A stretch of 64,000 nucleotides of DNA from assembly GCA_001423545.1 (NCBI GenBank), contig LMOK01000003.1, positions 806,001 to 870,000 on the forward strand, read 5' to 3'. This document shows positions 33,427 to 39,284 of this stretch, one piece after another. The position numbers were made by a program, and so were the translations under genes. Within the stretch, counting starts at the first letter, position 1. Each line of letters starts with the position of its first letter. The stretch is from Orlajensenia sp001423545. Its GTDB lineage: Bacteria > Actinomycetota > Actinomycetes > Actinomycetales > Microbacteriaceae. The notes beneath the pieces were generated by a model. It was not told the DNA's origin and searched no databases. It saw nothing but the letters and a program-made list of their open reading frames with translations.

Positions 33427-34283
33427 CGGCTCTCAGCGGGCAGGGTGGAGCCCCAGTGCCGCGGATGCTCCAGCCCGGCCGGCAGCCGCGTCGACGCGTC
33501 ACCGCGCGCCGACGCCACCTGCGGCCCGGTGAGGAACAGCGCCGCCGAGAGATCGGCGCCGCTCAGATCGGCGTCCCGGAGGTCTGCGCCGATCAGGTCG
33601 GCTCCACCGAGATCGGCGCTGCGCAGGTCGGCCGCGATCAGGTAGGCACCGCGCAGGTTCGCGCCGCGGAGGTCGGCGCCGCCTAGCTTCGCGCCCATGA
33701 GGTCGGCGCCGCGTCCGGCTCGCGGATGTGGATCGCGGCCGGCCAGCGCATCCGCCCGCACCGATTCGCTCACCTGCACCAGCACCGCATTCACCCGAGC
33801 CCAGTGCTCGTTCACGTCGAGGGCGAGGAGGGCATCCGGAGTCCCGAGCGTCAGATCCTCGGTCTCGGCGAGCAGGGAGTCGACCGTGGAACGGATGCCG
33901 GACCCGGCCACGCGGTCCCTCGCCTCGACCATGTACCAGAGCAGCTCGTGCAGCTCCTTCATCACGCCGAACGACGCGAACATCACCGACGCGGTCGAGC
34001 GATCCGCACGCCAGCTGCGCCCGTCGAACGTCTGCTGCGAGATGTGCTGGCCGGCGCCGAAGCAGTCGTAGACGGTGCACCCCCGGAAGCCGATCTCGCG
34101 CAGCTCGGAGTGCACGCCGCAGCGGTAGTCGTCCTGGAGGTTCGGGCACGGGTCGCCGGCGCGCTTGTCGATGGCGAAGTCGGCGGATGCCACGAAGTTG
34201 AGCGCCACGCAGCACAACGCGAAGCAGTTCGCGCAATCGGCGCGGAGCGCGCTGCGATCGGTCAGCGGAAGAAGGTCGGGCAC
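33420..34283 (-). CDS. Pentapeptide-repeat protein with N-terminal cysteine-rich domain
   Basis: 287 residues. Residues 1-75 contain many cysteines: CANCFALCC (17-25), CPNL (46), CGVH, CTVYDCFGAG, which could bind zinc or an iron-sulfur cluster. The middle is helical. From about 195 to 255 there are some twelve A(D/N)LxG pentapeptides (GADLMGAKLGGADLRGANLR and onward), forming a short right-handed quadrilateral beta-helix. Pentapeptide repeats alone do not define a function; some shield gyrase from quinolones, but here the repeat is short and fused to another domain. GTG 34283 follows TAGGCT (34290-34295) by six bases. Confidence 0.85.
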   Translation of the reverse strand: MPDLLPLTDRSALRADCANCFALCCVALNFVASADFAIDKRAGDPCPNLQDDYRCGVHSELREIGFRGCTVYDCFGAGQHISQQTFDGRSWRADRSTASVMFASFGVMKELHELLWYMVEARDRVAGSGIRSTVDSLLAETEDLTLGTPDALLALDVNEHWARVNAVLVQVSESVRADALAGRDPHPRAGRGADLMGAKLGGADLRGANLRGAYLIAADLRSADLGGADLIGADLRDADLSGADLSAALFLTGPQVASARGDASTRLPAGLEHPRHWGSTLPAESRA

Positions 34284-34289
34284 GCATTC

Positions 34290-34295
34290 AGCCTA
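34290..34295 (-). promoter_or_regulatory. -10 box of leaderless pentapeptide gene
   Basis: TAGGCT on the minus strand, six bases before GTG 34283. Confidence 0.6.
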
Positions 34296-34351
34296 GGACG
34301 GCTGCAGTTCCCCGTCAGCGTCGAGACGGGCACGCGAGCCCGGTCAGCCGG

Positions 34352-35473
34352 TCAGGCCTTCAGGCGCAGGCGACGGGTGTTCGGCGCGGCCTTCTCGTTG
34401 ACCTCGACCACGTCCGAGCGCGAGGCGATGAAGTCGGAGAACGACTTGAAGCCCAGGGGCTTCTCCTTGAACGCCGGATCCATGCGGATCATCTGGTTCT
34501 TCACCTCCGAGGTGAACGCCCACTCCTCGTCGTTCGAGCGCGTGTGCACCAGGCGCAGCGCGCGCACGAGCAGGTCGGTCGCCGCCTTCTGGGTCGTGGC
34601 CGGGTCGACGGGCGCCTCCTCGACGTCCTCGTCGAGCGCCGAGTCGAGCGGCTCGAGCGGGTGCGAGAACTCGGGGATCGTCGTCGGCTTGCGCTTCGGT
34701 CCGCTCTCGGGGGCTGCGGATGCCGCATCGACTGCGGGGGCGGATGCCTCGGACTTGGCTGCGGCATCCGTCGACTTCGCCCGACGGGACCCGGCCTTCG
34801 CCTTCGTGGCGGGAGCGGCCGGAGCGGCATCGGTCGCCGGAGCCTCAGCCGGAGCAGCAGCGGCGGCAGGGGCGGCAGCCACTCGGGGCGGGGCGACCCA
34901 GCGCTCGATGCCGGGCAGGTCGTCGTAGTCCGAGAACTCGTCGCAGGCGGCCATGAGTGCGCGGCTGGTGGCACCGGCGACGCCGATTCCGATGACGTGG
35001 CGGCCGAGACGGCGGGCGCGCTGCGCGAGGGCGATGTAGTCGGAGTCGCCGGCGACGATCACCACGTGGGTCACGTCGGGCAGGCGGAAGAGGTCTTCGA
35101 CCACGTCGACGGCGAGACGGATGTCGGCACCGTTCTTACCGGCGAGAGTCGTGGTGAACATCTGGGTGAGGTCGATCGCACGGTCGATGAGCTGCTTCTG
35201 GTACGCCGCGTTCACGCGCTGCGACCAGTCGGCATAGGCGCGGCTGACCACGATGGAGCCGAAGGAGGAGGCGTAGTCGATGACGGCGCCGACGTCGACC
35301 TTGGCCTGCTGCAGGCGACCGGAGACCTCGTCGGTTCCGCCGGAGACCACCTCGTGGGTGCGGGCGCGGTCGCGGGTGAAGGCGGCCTTGCCGAACATCT
35401 GGTTGTAGCGGGAGATGACGATGTTGTCGAAGTCGATGTATACGGCGACGCGGGGGGTCTGAGGTTCGGCCAT
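34352..35473 (-). CDS. NYN-domain RNase-like protein with C-terminal OST-HTH/LOTUS domain
   Basis: 373 residues. The N-terminal NYN (PIN-like) domain shows the acidic metal-binding residues in VAVYIDFDNI, GADIRLAVDVVEDL and VIVAGDSDYIALAQRARRLG. A long Ala/Pro/Lys linker (about 195-285) follows, then a winged-helix LOTUS/OST-HTH domain (about 290-373) with ALRLVHTRSNDEEWAFTSEV, FKEKPLGFKSFSDFI and NTRRLRLKA. The set is known from LabA-like and YacP-type RNA-processing proteins; the LOTUS domain likely binds RNA (G-quadruplex binding is reported for such domains). A cytoplasmic role in RNA decay is inferred. ATG 35473 fits the domain start; an upstream in-frame ATG exists. Confidence 0.92.
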   Translation of the reverse strand: MAEPQTPRVAVYIDFDNIVISRYNQMFGKAAFTRDRARTHEVVSGGTDEVSGRLQQAKVDVGAVIDYASSFGSIVVSRAYADWSQRVNAAYQKQLIDRAIDLTQMFTTTLAGKNGADIRLAVDVVEDLFRLPDVTHVVIVAGDSDYIALAQRARRLGRHVIGIGVAGATSRALMAACDEFSDYDDLPGIERWVAPPRVAAAPAAAAAPAEAPATDAAPAAPATKAKAGSRRAKSTDAAAKSEASAPAVDAASAAPESGPKRKPTTIPEFSHPLEPLDSALDEDVEEAPVDPATTQKAATDLLVRALRLVHTRSNDEEWAFTSEVKNQMIRMDPAFKEKPLGFKSFSDFIASRSDVVEVNEKAAPNTRRLRLKA

Positions 35474-35565
35474 GTGCCCCATCATCCTCGGTATCGCGGC
35501 GGCTCGCTCTCCGCGGGCGCGCCAGCGCGCCGGTTGTGGCCGCTCGAGGGTCGCACTGACTTCCC

Positions 35566-35652
35566 CGCTCGCCACGTGTGGCCGGGTCGAGCGGGGCGGA
35601 GCGACCACAGGTGGCGAGCGAGATCGGGTCACGCGGCCACAGGTGGCGAGCG
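35566..35652. repeat. Dispersed hairpin repeat, family 3 (copy 2, three arms)
   Basis: One CGCTCGCCACGTGTGGCCG arm (35566-35584) and two inverted arms (35602-35620 and 35634-35652) of the form CGRCCACAGGTGGCGAGCG. Either right arm can pair with the left arm, so two alternative hairpins are possible. Related to 24243-24295. Confidence 0.75.
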
Positions 35653-35666
35653 GTTCGGGGGGCGGC

Positions 35667-36500
35667 CTACAGCAGGATGTCGGCCGGCTCCGTGAGCTCG
35701 CGCCAGCCTCCCGCTGCGACGGGCTGCGGCATCCGGTCGGCCGCGATCAGCTCCTCGAGCTCCAGACCCGTCGCCGCCGCGATGTCGGCGATCGGCACCT
35801 GGAAGGTGCGGTACGGGCCGAGCACCGGCGGCTCCCCGGCGACGCGCAGCCTGCGCTCGGCCTCGTGGTCGCGCACCAGCGCCGACTGGTCGAGGATGAA
35901 GCCGGCGGCGAAGAGCTCGGGGCCGGCATCCGTCGTCGACACCCACGCCACCACCTTCCAGAACCGCAGCGGGATCCGGATGCCGCGATACGGCGGATCG
36001 TCGGGCCCGAGCACCGGTGCCGTGAACACGCTGAGCTTCAGCTCGTTGACGCCCGCGAAAGCGAAGACGTGGTCTTCGAGCCCCAGCCACAGCTCCTTGC
36101 CCTGGTTGAACGGCGCGGCCTGCGGGGCGGCATTCGTGAAGTGGAAGGTGTCGGATTCGGCCGTCTCGGCATCCGGCCCCCAGACCGGATCCCGACGACG
36201 CACCAGGTGACCGCGGTCGAGATCATTGTTCGCGTAGACCGCCGGACCGGTCTGCCACTCGGCCGGGATGCGCTCGTCGAATCGCCAGTCGTCGCCGCGC
36301 GGCACGTCGACGATGGCGGATCCGTCGATGTTCACACCGGTCGCGCGGGCAAGCCGGCGCTCCCGGTCGAGGTCGACCGTGAAGTGCACGTAGTCGAGCA
36401 GGGCCGACTCGGCCTCGACGGATGCGGCGGTCTCCGACTCGACGGCGGCCGGAGCCGGGAACGGAACGGGAACAGCGAGGAAGTTCGGATCGAAGCCCAT
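35667..36500 (-). CDS. DNA/RNA non-specific endonuclease family (NUC1-like)
   Basis: 277 residues. The catalytic motif DRGHLVRR of beta-beta-alpha-Me nucleases (Serratia nuclease/EndoG type) is present at about residue 92, followed by the metal-binding Asn in FHFTNAAPQAAPFNQGKELW. The C-terminal half has FWKVVAWV and FILDQSALV. These enzymes cut DNA and RNA without sequence preference and are normally secreted or compartmented, yet no signal peptide is visible here. ATG 36500 is used; neither SD nor -10 is good, so the true start could be an upstream GTG. Its neighbour is an unrelated NADP reductase gene. Confidence 0.87.
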   Translation of the reverse strand: MGFDPNFLAVPVPFPAPAAVESETAASVEAESALLDYVHFTVDLDRERRLARATGVNIDGSAIVDVPRGDDWRFDERIPAEWQTGPAVYANNDLDRGHLVRRRDPVWGPDAETAESDTFHFTNAAPQAAPFNQGKELWLGLEDHVFAFAGVNELKLSVFTAPVLGPDDPPYRGIRIPLRFWKVVAWVSTTDAGPELFAAGFILDQSALVRDHEAERRLRVAGEPPVLGPYRTFQVPIADIAAATGLELEELIAADRMPQPVAAGGWRELTEPADILL

Positions 36501-36588
36501 GTGCCCAGCCGACCACGGACCGCCGACAGCCACAAGGGCGGGAATGCCGGTCGCTACGCGGCGATGACCTGCTCCTCCTCCTGGCGCG

Positions 36589-37158
36589 TCACGGGACGAG
36601 CGCGAAACCGCCTGCCCAGCTGACCTTCTCCTGCACGGCCAGCGTGAGCTGCAGGAAGCCGAGGGCCTCGAGCTCTCGCGCACGCTTGAGTGAGCCCGCG
36701 TCGACCGCGCTGACTCCGGCGTCCGCGAGCACCGACGACAGCAGGCGCTTGGCAGCGTCGTCGTCGCCGGCGATGAGCACGGTCACCGGCGAGCCGCCGA
36801 CCGACTTCGCCGCGAGAGTGGCCGCGAAGGTGGTGTTGAAGGCCTTCAGCACCGTCGACTCGGGAAGGGCTTCGGCGATGACGGATGCCGCGGATCCGTC
36901 GGCCGGAACGACCAGGCCGTCGAACGTGGCGAAGTCGAGCGGGTTGGTGATGTCGACGACGACCTTGCCGGCGAGCGCCGCTCCGTGCTCGGCGAGGATG
37001 CCGGCGACCGAGGGGTAGGGAACGGCGAGCACGACGATGTCTCCCGCGATCGCGGTGGACTGGCGGTCGATGAACTCCACGGTGTGGCCGCCCTCGGCCG
37101 CGAGTGCGCCGATCGCCGTGCCCATGGTGCCGTTTCCGATGATGCTGACCGAGGTCAT
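36589..37158 (-). CDS. NADPH-dependent F420 reductase-like oxidoreductase
   Basis: 189 residues. The Rossmann motif SIIGNGTMGTAIGALAAEGGH is followed by VVLAVPYPSVAGIL, VVDITNPLDF and LPESTVLKAFNTTFA, all typical of the NADP oxidoreductase/F420 reductase group (also similar to NADPH-dependent reductases without F420). GGAG precedes ATG 37158. It is divergent from a MarR-type regulator gene; the 86-bp gap contains two GTTG/CAAC inverted repeats, so it is probably repressed by that regulator. Whether the organism makes F420 cannot be told. Confidence 0.9.
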   Translation of the reverse strand: MTSVSIIGNGTMGTAIGALAAEGGHTVEFIDRQSTAIAGDIVVLAVPYPSVAGILAEHGAALAGKVVVDITNPLDFATFDGLVVPADGSAASVIAEALPESTVLKAFNTTFAATLAAKSVGGSPVTVLIAGDDDAAKRLLSSVLADAGVSAVDAGSLKRARELEALGFLQLTLAVQEKVSWAGGFALVP

Positions 37159-37174
37159 GGTGTCTCCTTCAATA

Positions 37175-37190
37175 AGTTGTTCCAACAACT
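37175..37190. promoter_or_regulatory. MarR-type operator 1
   Basis: AGTTGTT-CC-AACAACT, seven-base perfect arms, immediately upstream of the NADP reductase gene. A second, weaker copy of the TAAGTTGTT half-site is at 37208-37216. Confidence 0.65.
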
Positions 37191-37207
37191 AAAGACCCTA
37201 CGGCACT

Positions 37208-37225
37208 TAAGTTGTTTCTTCAACC
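37208..37225. promoter_or_regulatory. MarR-type operator 2
   Basis: TAAGTTG-N6-CAAC: the same half-site as operator 1 with a degenerate second half. It covers the -35 region of the MarR gene, whose -10 is at 37233-37238, consistent with autorepression. Confidence 0.5.
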
Positions 37226-37232
37226 AATCGCG

Positions 37233-37238
37233 TAGAAT
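37233..37238 (+). promoter_or_regulatory. -10 box of leaderless MarR gene
   Basis: TAGAAT, six bases before ATG 37245; close to consensus. Confidence 0.65.
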
Positions 37239-37244
37239 GAGGGC

Positions 37245-37796
37245 ATGAGCGACACCCGCGACCTCGACACCTCCGGCATGACGACAGCCGAAGAGGCCGC
37301 CTGGGTGCGCCTGATCGCGGTCGCCGAGTTACTGCCCGGTGCCCTCGACGCCCAGCTGCTGCGCGACGCCCGCCTCACCCATTTCGAGTATCGAGTGCTC
37401 ATGGTGCTGGCCGACTCCCCCGACCTCACCTCGCGCATGACCAGGCTGGCCTCGCAGACCAACGCCACGCTGCCCCGTCTCTCGCATGTCGTGCGACGGC
37501 TCGAGGACCGTTCGCTCCTCGAGCGCTTCCCGTGCCCCGAGGATCGACGGGCCACGAACGCACGACTGACGGATGCCGGTCTCGCCCTGTTCGCCGAGGC
37601 AGGCCCCGGCCACGTCGAAGCCGTGCGCGCACTGGTCATCGACGCGCTCTCCCCCGAGCAACTCGAGCAGCTCTACGCCATCGGAGGCACCCTGCTCGAG
37701 CGCCTCGACCCCGAGGGACGGATGACCGCGACGGCCTGCCACCCGGCGCTGGCCGAGGGGCCTGCATCCGTCGCCCCGGCGTCGCCCGCTGCGTAG
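37245..37796 (+). CDS. MarR family transcriptional regulator
   Basis: 183 residues. Winged helix: HFEYRVLMVLADSPDLTSR, MTRLASQTNATLPRLSHVVRRLEDRSLLERF (recognition helix about residues 65-90) and the wing PCPEDRRATNARLTDAG. A helical dimer region follows. It is divergent from the NADP reductase gene and presumably controls both through the inverted repeats in the gap; MarR proteins commonly sense phenolic or oxidising compounds. Leaderless from TAGAAT. A family 1 hairpin follows the stop at 37819-37860 and is a likely terminator. Confidence 0.95.
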   Translation: MSDTRDLDTSGMTTAEEAAWVRLIAVAELLPGALDAQLLRDARLTHFEYRVLMVLADSPDLTSRMTRLASQTNATLPRLSHVVRRLEDRSLLERFPCPEDRRATNARLTDAGLALFAEAGPGHVEAVRALVIDALSPEQLEQLYAIGGTLLERLDPEGRMTATACHPALAEGPASVAPASPAA

Positions 37797-37818
37797 CGAC
37801 AGCCGCACAGAGACGCTG

Positions 37819-37860
37819 GAACAGGCCCCTTGCACGAGAACAGGCCGAATCGGCCTGTTT
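37819..37860. repeat. Dispersed hairpin repeat, family 1 (copy 2)
   Basis: The 322-bp gap 37797-38118 holds this repeat and, farther on, TTCACAGGAT (37994-38003). GAACAGGCC occurs at 37819-37827 and 37838-37846; the latter pairs with CGGCCTGTTT (37851-37860) over a 3- to 4-base loop and would terminate the MarR transcript. The rest of the gap is the leader of the next gene, with TAACCT (38003-38008) as a possible -10. Confidence 0.65.
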
Positions 37861-38118
37861 CTGAGAATTCCTGCGATTCCGGCATGTTTTTCGGCGGCCG
37901 GTGAAACTCCCTGCGGCACCCCCGCCTGCCCCGCCATTCCGGGGATCCACGGGTAGCAGACACCGCGGCCGCGACATCCGGATTCGGATGACATTCACAG
38001 GATAACCTGAGGTTTCGTCCAGAGTGCGTGGGCAGACTGTCGACTTCGCCCGGGCGCCCCCGCCCGAGGAACGAAAGATTCAGGCCCGCGCCAGCCAGTG
38101 TGCCGCGCGAACCGCTGA

Positions 38119-39054
38119 GTGAAAGTCATACGCAACCTGTTCTCCTCAACGAAAACCCGAACGTCCGCCTCGAAGTCAGGGGCGCACAACGCCTCCGCTC
38201 GAACCTCCATCTGGCACCGCGGCCGTGTGCCCATCCTCACCGCCGGCGCCATCGTCGCCGTCGGAAGCATGGTCGGAACCGGCTTCGTGCTGCAGTCGGC
38301 CGTAACCGCTCAGAATGAGCGCAACGTCGCCACCGCCGCCTTCGCCCAGAGCACCGGACTGCACTCCGAGCAGCTCGGCACTCACGGCGGCATCCTCGAG
38401 GCCCAGGCCACGAAGTCGGCCACCGTGACCCTCGCGAACGCCCAGGCCACCGTCGCCGCCGCGAAGGACAAGACCGACGCCAGCACCCTCTCGACGCAGG
38501 TCGCGGCCCTCGGCCACTACGAACTGCTCGCTCCCCAGCGGGTGTTCGAACTGGTCGACGACATCTCGGCCGAGGCTCACACTGTCGCTGCCGCCACCGC
38601 CGAGGTGAACCGCATCGCCGCAGAGAAGGCGGCCGCCGAGGCCGCAGCCGCTGCTGCTGCCGCAGCCGCCGCCGAGGCCGCAGCCGCCGAAGCCAGCGCG
38701 TCGGCCGAGCCCGCCTCGAGCGGATCGCGCCCGTCGGCCCCGTCGAACCCGAGCGAGGCCCAGGCCATCGCCCGCGACATGATGGCGTCGCAGTACGGCT
38801 GGGGCGACGACCAGTTCGGATGCCTCGTTCCCCTGTGGGACAAGGAATCGGGCTGGAACGCCAACGCCTACAACGCGTCGAGCGGTGCCGGCGGCATCCC
38901 GCAGGCCCTCCCCGCCAGCAAGATGGCGTCGGCCGGTGCCGACTGGGCCACCAACCCCGCCACTCAGATCAGCTGGGGACTCGGCTACATCGCCGGTCGC
39001 TACGGATCGCCGTGCGCTGCCTGGGATACCTCGGAGGCGCAGGGCTGGTACTGA
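38119..39054 (+). CDS. Lytic-transglycosylase-like cell wall protein
   Basis: 311 residues. A membrane segment or uncleaved signal (about 38-58: VPILTAGAIVAVGSMVGTGF) is followed by a long helical region with an Ala/Glu stretch (about 168-200) that should form a coiled coil or rod. The C-terminal domain (about 215-311) is lysozyme-like: CLVPLWDKESGWNANAYNAS contains the catalytic-type Glu, and GIPQALPASKMA and ISWGLGYIAGRYGSPCAAW complete the goose-lysozyme/aggregation-promoting-factor-like motif. Two cysteines (in CLVP and PCAAW) can form a disulfide. It likely trims peptidoglycan outside the membrane. The GTG at 38119 lacks a good SD; a long leader is likely. Confidence 0.85.
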   Translation: MKVIRNLFSSTKTRTSASKSGAHNASARTSIWHRGRVPILTAGAIVAVGSMVGTGFVLQSAVTAQNERNVATAAFAQSTGLHSEQLGTHGGILEAQATKSATVTLANAQATVAAAKDKTDASTLSTQVAALGHYELLAPQRVFELVDDISAEAHTVAAATAEVNRIAAEKAAAEAAAAAAAAAAAEAAAAEASASAEPASSGSRPSAPSNPSEAQAIARDMMASQYGWGDDQFGCLVPLWDKESGWNANAYNASSGAGGIPQALPASKMASAGADWATNPATQISWGLGYIAGRYGSPCAAWDTSEAQGWY

Positions 39055-39083
39055 TCCAGCGCCCGAGCAGTTCCACTGCCTGA

Positions 39084-39137
39084 GAACAGGCCCGATCGAC
39101 CAATTCCTCCGGGAACAGGCTGATCGGGCCTGTTCCC
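39084..39137. terminator. Hairpin repeat, family 1 (copy 3), after the transglycosylase gene
   Basis: GAACAGGCCCGATC (39084-39097) pairs perfectly with GATCGGGCCTGTTC (39122-39135). Alternatively GGGAACAGGC (39111-39120) pairs with GCCTGTTCCC (39128-39137). Two mutually exclusive stems are therefore possible, 30 bases after the stop codon. Confidence 0.75.
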
Positions 39138-39185
39138 GTCGGAGCGGGCTGGTGTCGCGCCGCCAGACGAGGCTGCACCACGCCC

Positions 39186-39253
39186 ACGTTCACAGGATCA
39201 GCACCCCGATGAGGCCTGTGCGGGCAGCATCCGCGTCCTGATCCTGTAAACGT
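39186..39253. repeat. Long-range inverted repeat containing TTCACAGGAT
   Basis: Arms 39186-39201 and 39238-39253 match at 15 of 16 positions (ACGTTCACAGGATCAG against its complement) around a 36-base loop. It sits between the transglycosylase gene and the convergent glucanase gene. TTCACAGGAT also occurs at 7992 and 37994. Confidence 0.65.
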
Positions 39254-39284
39254 CACTCCTGGGCCCGCTACCGGCGCGAACCCC

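Noticed and set aside
33340..33430. Short tandem repeats as a CRISPR remnant
   Set aside because: Units are 13 bp with no spacers, and no cas genes occur in the window.
37990..38118. Possible c-di-AMP (ydaO-type) riboswitch before the transglycosylase-like gene
   Set aside because: Such switches often precede cell-wall hydrolases, but the conserved GGGGAACC-type and GGGGUGAA-type blocks are not visible; only scattered CCGC/GCCAG similarity.
37819..39253. Transglycosylase gene as cargo of a transposon flanked by repeats
   Set aside because: No transposase, terminal inverted repeats or target duplications are seen; the flanking repeats are kept as a separate observation only.
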